From NCBI GenBank assembly GCA_021802375.1, contig JAKAAL010000036.1:1-13083 (forward strand): 13,083 nt of DNA, written 5' to 3'. The DNA comes from Bacillota bacterium (GTDB lineage: Bacteria; Bacillota_E; Sulfobacillia; Sulfobacillales; Sulfobacillaceae). Positions 1-7,215 of this stretch are shown one piece after another; the first letter of the stretch is position 1, and each line of letters opens with the position of its first letter. The notes under the pieces are model-generated. The model had not been told where the DNA came from, did no database searches, and worked only from the letters and a program-made list of their open reading frames with translations. The translations under genes and the position numbers were made by a program.

Positions 1-359
1 GGAAACGTTTGGGGGGGCTAATCCGTCGGCTTAGAAAAAGTCAGTCTCTGTCGCTTGAGTATCTGGCTGGGCAGATAGGGATTAGCCCGTCTTACCTTTC
101 ACGCTTGGAGAGAGGCCTCCGTCCACCCCCTCCCTCGGGAATTATCGAACGGCTTGCCGTCGCGTTAAACGTGGCTCCAATCACGCTCTTGGTATCTGCT
201 GGAATTGTTACGAGCCACACGCTGCGTGAAATGGGTGTGCCTCCCTACGGCTTCGATCTTAAGGATTGGCGCGAGGCCTTGCAATGTTTGTCGCGCGACG
301 ACTGGCAAGAGATCCACGCATTGATTCGAACTAAACTGGCCCGCTATCGCCATGACTAA
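1..359 (+). CDS. XRE-family helix-turn-helix regulator, 5'-truncated by the window edge
   Basis: This is a DNA-binding regulator of the XRE/Cro type. The visible protein has a helix-turn-helix of about 55 residues near its N-terminus, with the pattern IRRLRKSQSLSLEYLAGQ, then GISPSYLSRLERG as turn and recognition helix, then a proline-rich RPPPP linker and a third helix ERLAVALNV. A C-terminal part of about 60 residues (W and R/K rich, ending LARYRHD) matches nothing I recognise. The reading frame is open to base 3 without a stop, and the residues just before the TTG at position 9 still fit the first helix. The true start therefore probably lies outside the window, and the TTG at 9 is not a convincing start. 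It is the only plus-strand gene in the left half and converges on sucD. Its target genes are unknown. Confidence 0.85.
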   Translation, partial: KRLGGLIRRLRKSQSLSLEYLAGQIGISPSYLSRLERGLRPPPPSGIIERLAVALNVAPITLLVSAGIVTSHTLREMGVPPYGFDLKDWREALQCLSRDDWQEIHALIRTKLARYRHD

Positions 360-403
360 CGAAGCAGCAGGTCCGCTCAGGAGGGACATTTTGGTCCGAA
401 TCC

Positions 404-439
404 AGGCGTAAGCGCCTAATCCGGCCTGGTCTATCAGGC
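404..439. repeat. Two small adjacent hairpins downstream of the XRE gene
   Basis: Between the convergent XRE and sucD genes, AGGCG (404-408) pairs with CGCCT (413-417), and GCCTG (424-428) pairs with CAGGC (435-439). In addition CCAGGC (402-407) is complementary to GCCTGG (424-429), so alternative pairings are possible. They lie just before the larger hairpin at 443-479 and may help to end transcription of the plus-strand gene. No T-run follows, so a terminator role is inference only. Confidence 0.35.
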
Positions 440-442
440 GAA

Positions 443-479
443 ACTAGCGGTAGTGCGTCTGAAGCGCACCACCGCTAGT
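443..479 (-). terminator. Long hairpin at the convergent end of sucD and the XRE gene
   Basis: Two 16-base arms (443-458 and 464-479) pair around the 5-base loop CTGAA. Read on the minus strand the stem is continuous, apart from one T-G wobble at the position that is an A-C mismatch on the plus strand and one further wobble next to the loop. It therefore suits minus-strand RNA best, 17 bases after the sucD stop. The following minus-strand bases (TTCGCC) form only a weak T-run, so it is not a textbook intrinsic terminator. It may serve both convergent genes or act as a stable 3' end for the TCA operon transcript. Confidence 0.6.
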
Positions 480-496
480 GCTTTGCCCAATCCCAC

Positions 497-1369
497 TCAC
501 CGCACAAGCACCTGCTGCATGGCCGGAGCAACTTCCCAAGGCATGGTCACCACACGCACTCCAGCCGCGCTAAGCGCTTTCTCTTTGCTTTCCAGGGTCC
601 CGCGACCGCGCTCGATAATGGCGCCTGCATGTCCCATGCGTTTTCCGGGCGGGGCTGCCCGACCCGCCAGGTAAGCCACTACCGGCTTGCCTAGATCTTT
701 AATGTACTCCGCCGCTTCTTCTTCGGCACTTCCCCCTATTTCGCCCACCATCACCACGGCCTTGGTTTCATCATCCGCGCGGAAGGCCTCAAGGACAGAA
801 ATAAAGGTTTGCCCAACCACGGGATCTCCGCCCATGCCCACCACGGTGGACTGACCCAGTCCCGCTTGAGTAAGGCTAAACGCAATCTCATAACTGAGGG
901 TCCCGGAGCGCGCCACGACCCCGACGGGCCCACGGCGATAGATGTGGTTCGGCATGATTCCCATTTTTGTTTCTTCGCCTGGAGTGATGATGCCAAACGT
1001 GTTGGGCCCAATGACCACGGCCCCCAGTGCACGGGCTCGCGTGACAATATCAATCGAGTCCTGGACAGGCACATGTTCGGGAATCAGCACCAGCAGTCGA
1101 ATCCCATTCTCTAAGGCTTCGAAGGCTGCATCTTTGGCAAAGGCGGCGGGCACGAAGACGATGGATGCCGTCGCCGAGGTCGCCTCAACCGCCTGCCGGA
1201 CCGTGTCGAACACGGGAACTCCCTCCACCTGTTGGCCAGCCTTGCCGGGAGAAATTCCTCCGACCACCTTGGCTCCATAGGCCAGCATTTGCCGAGTATG
1301 AAACCTACCTTGATTGCCCGTTATTCCTTGGACCAAGATCTTGTCTTGGCCGTGTAGTAAGATCGCCAC
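497..1369 (-). CDS. sucD: Succinyl-CoA synthetase, alpha subunit
   Basis: This is the alpha subunit of ADP-forming succinate-CoA ligase, which with SucC interconverts succinyl-CoA and succinate with substrate-level phosphorylation in the TCA cycle (cytoplasm). The 290-residue length is standard. The CoA-binding Rossmann domain carries [11 protein letters not shown] (15-25). The ligase domain carries GEIGGSAEE (209-217, with the conserved Glu210) and the phosphohistidine region [10 protein letters not shown] (active-site His247). The usual GPNCPGIITPGE signature reads [12 protein letters not shown] (121-132): Cys to Thr is common, while Pro to Phe is less usual. The start is GTG, one base after the sucC stop, with AGGAGAGG inside the end of sucC as ribosome binding site, so the two genes are tightly coupled. 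It is the last gene of the operon. Confidence 0.97.
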   Translation of the reverse strand: MAILLHGQDKILVQGITGNQGRFHTRQMLAYGAKVVGGISPGKAGQQVEGVPVFDTVRQAVEATSATASIVFVPAAFAKDAAFEALENGIRLLVLIPEHVPVQDSIDIVTRARALGAVVIGPNTFGIITPGEETKMGIMPNHIYRRGPVGVVARSGTLSYEIAFSLTQAGLGQSTVVGMGGDPVVGQTFISVLEAFRADDETKAVVMVGEIGGSAEEEAAEYIKDLGKPVVAYLAGRAAPPGKRMGHAGAIIERGRGTLESKEKALSAAGVRVVTMPWEVAPAMQQVLVR

Positions 1370-1370
1370 G

Positions 1371-2483
1371 CTAACGCCCCTCTCCTGCCAGTTCGACGAC
1401 CCTTTTTGCCGCTGAAGACATTTCCGAGTAGGCAGCGATGCCTTCTTGTTCCAATAAAGCCACGCCTTCTCGTTCGTTGGTACCCACTAAGCGCACCACC
1501 AAAGGCACGGGAATACCCTGGGTTTTTCGCACCTGGGCGATCGCCTGCGCGACATCATCGCAGCGGGTAATGCCCCCAAAGATATTGATAAAAATGGCCT
1601 TAGGCTTCATTCCCACCAAAACGGCCAGCGCTTGGGCAGTCGGCTCCACTGAGGCGCCGCCGCCAGCGTCCAGGAAGTTGGCAGGACGGCCACCATAGTG
1701 CTGAATAGCATCTAACGTAGCCATCGCCATACCCGCCCCATTGGCCATCACCGCGATGTCCCCGTCCAATTCCACATAGGCCAAACCTAACGCGCGCACT
1801 TTGAGTTCTAAGGTCGAGCCTTCTTCTACCACCTGAAGTTCAGGATGGCGAAATAGCCCACTATCATCAATGTTGAGTCGCGCGTCGGCCGCCACGAGAT
1901 GACCGCCCACCACGGCCAATGGGTTGATTTCCACCAATTCCGCATCTTCTTCGCGGTAGATGTCATAAAGCCGCACCAGCAAATCGGCAAATTCTCGCGC
2001 TAGGGGCAAGGAAAGCCCCATCGCCTGGGCCACTTCTCGTCCCAGGTAGGGTAGAACTCCCACATCGGGATCCACCAAACGGCGCACAATGAGCGAATCT
2101 TCGACATCCTCGATCTCCACGCCCCCGGCCGCGGAAGCCATGATCAAAGGTCGCTTGGCGTTTCGGTCGGTGGTGACCGAAACGTAAAGCTCGCGTTCGA
2201 TATCGAGTTTGGCCTCCACGTAGAGGCGATCTACTCGATATCCTTTCAAATCCATACCCAAGATAGCATGAGCTTGAGTTCTCGCTTCTTCGGCAGTCGC
2301 GGCAAACTTGATTCCTCCGGCTTTACCGCGTCCGCCTACTAAAACTTGAGCCTTTAGGGCAGAGGGTCCAATCTCGGCCACCGCTTCTGCCGCTTGCTGC
2401 GGGGTATCTGCTATCCGTCCTGGAGGAACGACAATGCCGCGCTCCTTGAGCCGACCTTTCGCCATATACTCGTATTGTTTCAT
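1371..2483 (-). CDS. sucC: Succinyl-CoA synthetase, beta subunit
   Basis: This is the nucleotide-binding subunit of succinate-CoA ligase and forms the active enzyme with SucD. The 370-residue protein starts with an ATP-grasp domain: AQVLVGGRGKAGG (45-57) is the nucleotide-binding loop, ELVEINPL (182-189) holds the metal-ligand Asn187, and Asp200 is the likely second metal ligand. The C-terminal ligase domain shows NGAGMAMATLD (248-258), NFLDAGGGA (269-277) and the power-helix region NIFGGITRCDD (300-310). The ATG start follows the ribosome binding site AGGAGGAG at good spacing, 33 bases after the mdh stop. Nucleotide preference (ATP or GTP) cannot be decided here. Confidence 0.97.
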   Translation of the reverse strand: MKQYEYMAKGRLKERGIVVPPGRIADTPQQAAEAVAEIGPSALKAQVLVGGRGKAGGIKFAATAEEARTQAHAILGMDLKGYRVDRLYVEAKLDIERELYVSVTTDRNAKRPLIMASAAGGVEIEDVEDSLIVRRLVDPDVGVLPYLGREVAQAMGLSLPLAREFADLLVRLYDIYREEDAELVEINPLAVVGGHLVAADARLNIDDSGLFRHPELQVVEEGSTLELKVRALGLAYVELDGDIAVMANGAGMAMATLDAIQHYGGRPANFLDAGGGASVEPTAQALAVLVGMKPKAIFINIFGGITRCDDVAQAIAQVRKTQGIPVPLVVRLVGTNEREGVALLEQEGIAAYSEMSSAAKRVVELAGEGR

Positions 2484-2516
2484 CGGTCTCCTCCTGCTCT
2501 CACCATATTTCCCGGC

Positions 2517-3446
2517 TTAATAGCTCAATTGCGACATTGGTTCGCGGACCGATTTTACGGAAAGTTTGAAGGCTTCCTTCTCTTCTTGGGTAAAGTCAAT
2601 CTCCAATATCTTTTCCACGCCATTGCCGCCCAAGATGGCAGGAACTCCTACATAGATGTCGCGTTCGCCATATTCACCGTTGAGATAACTGATAGTCGGC
2701 AAAATCCTACGCTCGTCTAGCAACACCGCCTTGACCATTTCCACCAAAGAGGACCCTGGAGCATAGAATGCGGAAATATTCATCAGAGCGAGCACCTCGC
2801 CCCCGCCCCCCCGGGTACGCGCCACAATGGCGTCCAGCGTCGCTTTGTCCAATAGCCGCTCCACGGGAATTCCGCCCGCCGAGGAGTATCGAACCAAAGG
2901 CACCATGGCATCGCCGTGCCCGCCCATGACAAACGCCGTCACATCTTTTACCGAGACCTTCAAGGCATCGGCCAAGAAGGTGCGAAATCGAGCTGAATCG
3001 AGCACTCCAGCCTGCCCCATGACCCGATTGAACGGAAACCCACTCGCTTTTTGAGCCACATAAGCCATAACATCGGCAGGATTAGATAGGACCACGATAA
3101 CCGCGTTGGGCGACGCCTTGGCTGCCTTTTCGACGACTTGAAAGACAATGTCGGCGTTAATTTTCAGCAAATCGTCACGACTCATGCCCGGCTTGCGGGG
3201 CATCCCTGCAGTCACCACGACGACGTCGGAATCGGCGGTGTCGTCGTATTGATTGGATCCGATCACCTTCACAGAAAATCCTTCTACCGGACCGGACTCC
3301 CACATATCCAATGCCTTGCCCTGGGGAACGCCTTCGACGACGTCCACCAAGACGACGTCACCGAGTTCCTTTAGGGCCAACAAATGAGCCGTGGCGGCGC
3401 CCGTCGCGCCCGCCCCAATCACCGTGATTTTTCGCCGCTTAAACAT
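2517..3446 (-). CDS. mdh: Malate dehydrogenase, LDH-like type
   Basis: This NAD-dependent enzyme oxidises malate to oxaloacetate in the TCA cycle. It has 309 residues and resembles the LDH-like (type 3) MDHs of Bacillus and Chloroflexus. The Rossmann GxGxxG is GAGATG (11-16), and Asp35 at the end of the second strand fits NAD rather than NADP. The mobile-loop sequence PRKPGMSR (83-90) carries two arginines, the pattern of malate rather than lactate dehydrogenases. SNP (121-123), the D150/R153 pair and catalytic His177 in GGHGDAMVP are present. The ATG start has an AGGAGGG ribosome binding site, and the gap to icd is only 25 bases, so it is co-transcribed. A lactate dehydrogenase is unlikely because of the substrate-loop arginine and the TCA neighbours. 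Confidence 0.96.
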   Translation of the reverse strand: MFKRRKITVIGAGATGAATAHLLALKELGDVVLVDVVEGVPQGKALDMWESGPVEGFSVKVIGSNQYDDTADSDVVVVTAGMPRKPGMSRDDLLKINADIVFQVVEKAAKASPNAVIVVLSNPADVMAYVAQKASGFPFNRVMGQAGVLDSARFRTFLADALKVSVKDVTAFVMGGHGDAMVPLVRYSSAGGIPVERLLDKATLDAIVARTRGGGGEVLALMNISAFYAPGSSLVEMVKAVLLDERRILPTISYLNGEYGERDIYVGVPAILGGNGVEKILEIDFTQEEKEAFKLSVKSVREPMSQLSY

Positions 3447-3471
3447 ATCATCCCACCCTCCTAGCTACTCC

Positions 3472-4701
3472 TTAAGTCGCGGAGAACTCCATACGGTCTA
3501 CCATGGCCTTCGCGAACGCCGAAGTCGACACCTCGCGCGCCCCCTCCATGAGCCGCGCCAAGTCATAGGTGACCACATGGTCGGCAATCGTCCGTTCGAT
3601 GGCGGTTTGCACGAGCGAAGCCGCCTCCGACCAATTAAGGTGATCTAACAACATAATTGCCGATAGCATCAAGGAACTGGGGTTCACCTTGTCCAAGTTG
3701 GCATATTTTGGCGCCGTTCCATGGGTAGCCTCGAAGACAGCGACCTCATCCGAAATGTTGGATCCCGGTGCCATGCCCACGCCGCCGACCTGAGCCGCCA
3801 AGGCATCGGAGAGATAGTCGCCATTTAAATTGGGACAGGCAATCACGTCGAATTCATCAGGACGAAGTAGTACCTGTTGGAAGGTGATGTCGGCAATGCG
3901 GTCCTTGAGTACAATCTTTCCTTCGGGAACCTTGCCATCATATTGGTCGTAGACTCGAGCCTCTGAAATGACTTGGTCGGGGAATTCTCGCTCGGCCAAA
4001 GCATAACCATAATCGCGAAAGGCTCCTTCGGTAAACTTCATGATGTTCCCCTTGTGCATCAAGGTCACGGAACGGCGCCCATGATCTAAGGCGAATCGAA
4101 TCGCACGCCGGATCAGCCGTTCGCTGCCCCTCTTGGTGATGGGCTTGATGCCAATTCCTGCGCTGCTATCGATATGCGTGCCCAATTGCTGATTGAGAAA
4201 GGCAATAACCTTCTTGGCTTCCGCACTGTCGGCTTGCCACTCAATACCGGCGTAGACGTCTTCCGTATTTTCTCGAAAAATCACCATATCGACCTTTTCA
4301 GGACGGCGCATCGGGGAAGGCACCCCGGTAATGTAGCGCACCGGCCGCACACAGGCGTACAAGTCCAACTGCTGGCGAATACTCACGTTTAACGAACGGA
4401 TGCCACCACCGACAGGCGTGGTCAAGGGACCCTTGAGGCTCACTCGATAGCTTTTCAGGGCCTCCAAGGTAGCCTCCGGTAGCCATTGGCCCGTCGCCTC
4501 AAAGGCCTTTTCGCCTGCCAACACTTCTTTCCAGTGAATCTTTCGTCGACCTCCATAGGCCTTCTCTACCGCCTGGTTAACGGCATACGAAGTGGCTCGC
4601 CAAAGATCGGGTCCAATCCCATCCCCCTCAATAAAAGGGATAGTCGGCTGGTCAGGAACCACTAATCGACCGTTGTGATATGTAATTTTCTGTTCTTCCA
4701 A
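3472..4701 (-). CDS. icd: Isocitrate dehydrogenase, NADP-dependent, homodimeric bacterial type
   Basis: This enzyme oxidatively decarboxylates isocitrate to 2-oxoglutarate. The 409-residue protein is close in pattern to E. coli Icd. It has the substrate loop RSLNVSIRQ (102-110), with Ser103 matching the E. coli phosphorylated serine, Arg119 and Arg143, [16 protein letters not shown] (140-155) with Tyr150, Lys217 in [13 protein letters not shown], and metal ligands Asp295 and Asp299 in [10 protein letters not shown]. Coenzyme-choice residues Lys332, Tyr333, Val339, Tyr379 and Arg383 match the NADP set, which is established for the E. coli family. The start is TTG, supported by an excellent AGGAGGAGAGG site three bases before it; no nearby ATG competes. 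No AceK-type kinase gene is visible, so phosphorylation control is not implied. Confidence 0.97.
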   Translation of the reverse strand: MEEQKITYHNGRLVVPDQPTIPFIEGDGIGPDLWRATSYAVNQAVEKAYGGRRKIHWKEVLAGEKAFEATGQWLPEATLEALKSYRVSLKGPLTTPVGGGIRSLNVSIRQQLDLYACVRPVRYITGVPSPMRRPEKVDMVIFRENTEDVYAGIEWQADSAEAKKVIAFLNQQLGTHIDSSAGIGIKPITKRGSERLIRRAIRFALDHGRRSVTLMHKGNIMKFTEGAFRDYGYALAEREFPDQVISEARVYDQYDGKVPEGKIVLKDRIADITFQQVLLRPDEFDVIACPNLNGDYLSDALAAQVGGVGMAPGSNISDEVAVFEATHGTAPKYANLDKVNPSSLMLSAIMLLDHLNWSEAASLVQTAIERTIADHVVTYDLARLMEGAREVSTSAFAKAMVDRMEFSAT

Positions 4702-4716
4702 GCCCTCTCCTCCTCA

Positions 4717-4733
4717 GCGCATCCAGGATGCGC
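4717..4733 (-). promoter_or_regulatory. Perfect 17-bp palindrome touching the icd ribosome binding site
   Basis: In the 54-base gap between the DUF881 gene and icd, GCGCATCC and GGATGCGC flank a single base. The palindrome ends where the purine-rich icd ribosome binding site (4704-4716) begins. As RNA it would form a short hairpin with a loop of a few bases directly 5' of the site. As DNA it could be an operator half-site pair. It could influence icd translation or mark an RNA-processing point; both roles are inference. Confidence 0.4.
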
Positions 4734-4755
4734 ACATTCAGCATCTCGATCGTGC

Positions 4756-5442
4756 CTACTTTTTGCCCAGGCCCGCGGAGGCTCCAAGCGGTCGCGTATA
4801 CTCCATCGGAGGTGGTGCCGACGCTGGAATTACCACCGAGGCTCTCGAGCTTAGGGTCATGCTTTGTCCCTCTTGCTGACTTTGATCGAGCAGGCCTCCG
4901 GGTAAACTTAAGGCATCTCTCATGGTGCGGGAGTTGCCGATGGCGGCAATCGTAAACGGCGGATCTTGTTGACTAGAATTAATTAAAATGTAATTGGCGG
5001 CTTGGCGGATCTCCGTAGTCGCCGTAATGCGCTGTCCGTTGATGGCAATAGCTTCAGCACCCGCAGCCCGAAGCTCATTGACGACCAGCAGTACTTGAAT
5101 GTCGTCAATGCGGTAGGCTGGTGGCGCGGCCGCGTTGGCCCAGCGAATAACTAACCCAGGTCCAGATACCGCAATCGTACCGGCCAAGATCTCCTCCTCA
5201 ATGAATCGCCTTTGGAGCTTTGCCGAGGCCGCCCGTTGGGAAAGCTTTTGTCCCACCTCCTGGTTCAAGTGGGTCACTTCCCGGGTTAGAACATTCTTTT
5301 GCTGGTCTGCACTGCGCAACAAATCCACCAACTGGGTGGTGGCTGTGGGTGCGGGCACTACGCGCTGGAGCCGAAACTGCACGGCCGCCATCAGCCCCAG
5401 CACCAAAGCCGCAAATCCCACCGCGATCCGATCAGCCCGCAC
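4756..5442 (-). CDS. DUF881 (YlxW/YlxX-type) membrane-anchored protein
   Basis: This protein belongs to the DUF881 family, whose biochemical role is not established; relatives in Bacillus lie near cell-division genes. The 228 residues comprise a single N-terminal membrane helix (about 6-24), a polar, coiled-coil-like segment (about 38-80), the DUF881 domain (about 85-185) and a proline-rich tail ending in GLGKK. Family marks are GPGLVI (95-99 region), NELRAAGAEAIAINGQRIT (122-140) and PPFTIAAIGN (161-170). The bulk should lie outside the membrane. The start is GTG; an AGGGGG sequence lies about 11 bases upstream, and no better start is visible. It is the first gene behind the promoter at 5462-5489 and is followed 54 bases later by icd, so it leads the TCA operon. 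This context is unusual for the family. Confidence 0.9.
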   Translation of the reverse strand: MRADRIAVGFAALVLGLMAAVQFRLQRVVPAPTATTQLVDLLRSADQQKNVLTREVTHLNQEVGQKLSQRAASAKLQRRFIEEEILAGTIAVSGPGLVIRWANAAAPPAYRIDDIQVLLVVNELRAAGAEAIAINGQRITATTEIRQAANYILINSSQQDPPFTIAAIGNSRTMRDALSLPGGLLDQSQQEGQSMTLSSRASVVIPASAPPPMEYTRPLGASAGLGKK

Positions 5443-5461
5443 CCCTGCACCCCCTGTTTTG

Positions 5462-5489
5462 ATTATACGCCAACCAATGCCGATGCCAA
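5462..5489 (-). promoter_or_regulatory. Sigma-A-type promoter of the DUF881-icd-mdh-sucCD operon
   Basis: On the minus strand a -35 box TTGGCA (5489-5484, five of six consensus bases) is followed by a 16-base spacer and a perfect -10 box TATAAT (5467-5462). Transcription would start near 5455, only about a dozen bases before the GTG start, giving a very short leader. It is the only good minus-strand promoter I found between the response-regulator gene and sucD, so it probably drives all five genes. Confidence 0.75.
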
Positions 5490-5588
5490 GAGAGCGCGGA
5501 GCGGGGCTCTACTACTCGCCAAGGAGGTTATGAGAGGTTCACCCTAAAACGATCGGGCAGACCATGAATGCGGCTGAGAACCCAAAAT

Positions 5589-5607
5589 GGCAGGCTGCGG
5601 GCAGGCT
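5589..5607. repeat. Direct repeat of 8 bases with an 11-base period
   Basis: GGCAGGCT occurs at 5589-5596 and again at 5600-5607, one helical turn apart. It lies in the 204-base gap between the response-regulator stop and the DUF881 gene, about 130 bases upstream of the predicted transcription start. The spacing would suit a protein binding two half-sites on one DNA face. This is a pattern only; chance is quite possible in GC-rich DNA. I see no convincing intrinsic terminator for the response-regulator unit in this gap. Confidence 0.25.
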
Positions 5608-5646
5608 CTTATTTAGGAGATGGTTACGCCGCCACACACCCCGTCA

Positions 5647-6324
5647 TCATTGGTGGTTGGTCTTGCCAGGGCGCTCTCGGGGGACTAATCCTTGGCGAAT
5701 GGCATAGGCAGCCGCTTGGACGCGATTGCCAAAATGAAGTTTCTGAAGGATATTTCGCAGATGATTTTTGACGGTATTCTCGGCGATGGCCAAGCGACGG
5801 GCAATGTCACGGTTACTCGCGCCTTCTCCCACCAGACTTAAGACATCCAGTTCTCGCCGGGTTAAGTGAGTCCTTCGCTGGGAGTCGACCTTTTCTGTAA
5901 ACATGCGCAACATCTTCATGGTCATCTGGCTGGCGATGAGGCCTTCGATGCCAAGATGCATCCGAATTTGGCGAAGAAATTCCGACGGCTCCATCGTCTT
6001 GACCAAATAACCTTGCGCGCCTGCCTGCATGGCCTGCAACAACCGTTCTTGCTCTTCACTCGCCGTTAACACCAGAATGCGAGAAGAGGGCATCCGCTCC
6101 TTAATCATTCTAGTGGCCTCGAGCCCCCCCATACCAGGCATGTTAATGTCCATGAGAATGAGATCGGGGCTAAGCGCCTGGGCCATGGCTAAAGCACTCT
6201 CGCCATCCTCGGCCTGGGCGATGACCGAGAGGTCGGGCTGTTGATCGAGGATGACTTGCACTGCAGCACGGAATAAGTTGTGGTCATCCACCAACAGAAG
6301 TCTTGCCTTTTCGATGCGCTTCAC
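5647..6324 (-). CDS. NarL/FixJ-family response regulator
   Basis: This is a DNA-binding response regulator, phosphorylated by the kinase encoded just upstream. The 225 residues comprise a receiver domain (about 7-122) with acidic pair Asp13/Asp14, phosphoacceptor Asp59 in LILMDINMPGMGG, switch Thr87 and Lys109, then a LuxR-type helix-turn-helix (about 150-215) with LTRRELDVLSLV and the recognition segment AENTVKNHLRNIL. It probably dimerises on phosphorylation and binds promoter DNA. The start is uncertain: GTG at 6324 overlaps the AGGAGGTG ribosome binding site itself, whereas ideal spacing would point to an ATC codon at 6315. No other start is available before the first beta strand. The reading frame overlaps the kinase gene by 41 bases, which implies translational coupling. 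Confidence 0.95.
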   Translation of the reverse strand: MKRIEKARLLLVDDHNLFRAAVQVILDQQPDLSVIAQAEDGESALAMAQALSPDLILMDINMPGMGGLEATRMIKERMPSSRILVLTASEEQERLLQAMQAGAQGYLVKTMEPSEFLRQIRMHLGIEGLIASQMTMKMLRMFTEKVDSQRRTHLTRRELDVLSLVGEGASNRDIARRLAIAENTVKNHLRNILQKLHFGNRVQAAAYAIRQGLVPRERPGKTNHQ

Positions 6325-7186
6325 CTCCTCGCTCGACCACGCGCAACCGAATCTCGACCACAGTGCCTCGCCCGCCAGCGCCGGTGGCGATATCTAATTG
6401 GGCTCCCACGGATTCCGCGCGTTCTTGCATCACCAGCAAGCCGAAGTGATTGCCCTCGACCACCGTGGTGCTTCGATCCACACCACGACCGTCATCGCCG
6501 ACCGACACGCACAGGATCTGTCCCCGCTGCCGGGCCTCCACCAAGACATGGCTGGCCTCTGCATGCTTGCGCACGTTCGCTAAAGCCTCTTGTACAATGC
6601 GCAATATTTGCACCGACACCCGAGGGTCTTTGGGTTCGACCGTGTGCTGATCGACATGCCAGTCGGCCGCGATACCCGTTTGTCGGCGAAAATCGCTGAC
6701 TTGGATGGCGATGGCCTGCCATAATCCTTCATGTAGATGGGTGCCAGCTCGTAAATCATAGAGGTTATGGCGTACTTCGCCGTAACAACGCTCCACCAGC
6801 TGCCGCGTTTCCATTAATTCGCGCGTCTTAAGGTCGCCCCACACCTCATCCAAGCGATGCAATTTCCATTTGATAACGGCCAAGTCTTGCGCCAGCCCAT
6901 CATGCATTTCCCGTGCCAAGCGCTCTCGTTCGTTGAGGGCCATCATCGATTCGCGATATCGATTTCGTTCTTTTTCCATTCGTGAAATGACGGCGAAAAT
7001 GTAGGTAGAAAACGCCCCCGTGGCCATCATGGTCACGGTCACCGCCACCGCACTCACTTCTAACGGCGCCAGTACGTGGCGAAGGTAGTAGTAGCGGACG
7101 CTTTCAGCAAACACCATAAACAGCGTAGGTCCCAAGATGGTTAGCCACCGCAAACGCCGAAACCGCGCCCGACCATCCTCTTGCAT
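6284..7186 (-). CDS. Membrane sensor histidine kinase, HisKA_3 (NarL/DegS/LiaS) type
   Basis: This sensor kinase is expected to autophosphorylate on His and pass phosphate to the adjacent NarL-type regulator. In 300 residues it has two predicted membrane helices (about 14-35 and 43-68) with only a short loop between them, so there is almost no extracellular sensor domain. A linker follows, then the HisKA_3 dimerisation domain with the phosphorylated His95 in ERLAREMHDGLAQDL. The HATPase_c domain has the N-box around Asn204 (IVQEALANVRKHAE), the G1 box GDDGRGVD (230-237) and the G2 region HFGLLVMQERAESVGAQL. The ATG start has a GGAGAAGG-type site, 29 bases after the hydrolase stop. The lack of a large sensor loop is known for intramembrane-sensing kinases that monitor envelope stress or a membrane partner; the actual signal is unknown. 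Confidence 0.95.
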   Translation of the reverse strand: MQEDGRARFRRLRWLTILGPTLFMVFAESVRYYYLRHVLAPLEVSAVAVTVTMMATGAFSTYIFAVISRMEKERNRYRESMMALNERERLAREMHDGLAQDLAVIKWKLHRLDEVWGDLKTRELMETRQLVERCYGEVRHNLYDLRAGTHLHEGLWQAIAIQVSDFRRQTGIAADWHVDQHTVEPKDPRVSVQILRIVQEALANVRKHAEASHVLVEARQRGQILCVSVGDDGRGVDRSTTVVEGNHFGLLVMQERAESVGAQLDIATGAGGRGTVVEIRLRVVERGGEAHRKGKTSVGG

Positions 7187-7215
7187 ACGCCTTCTCCTCT
7201 CCCCACGGCGCCCAC

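Noticed and set aside
5135..5533. Plus-strand open frame of 132 codons opposite the DUF881 gene
   Set aside because: It is antisense to a well-supported DUF881 gene, its protein is proline/arginine rich without any domain, and no ribosome binding site precedes it.
5521..5547. AAGGAGG followed by ATG and a five-codon plus-strand ORF
   Set aside because: The ribosome binding site is good, but the peptide would be only MRGSP, no promoter precedes it, and no target gene follows on the plus strand. A leader-peptide role has no partner.
5564..5701. Plus-strand ORF of about 40 basic residues beginning at ATG 5564
   Set aside because: It has no ribosome binding site and overlaps the end of the response-regulator gene; the Arg/Trp/His-rich sequence looks like antisense translation.
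6280..6699. Plus-strand open frame of 139 codons opposite the kinase gene
   Set aside because: It is a shadow of the kinase reading frame; the composition is His/Pro/Arg rich, as expected for the complement of GC-rich coding DNA.
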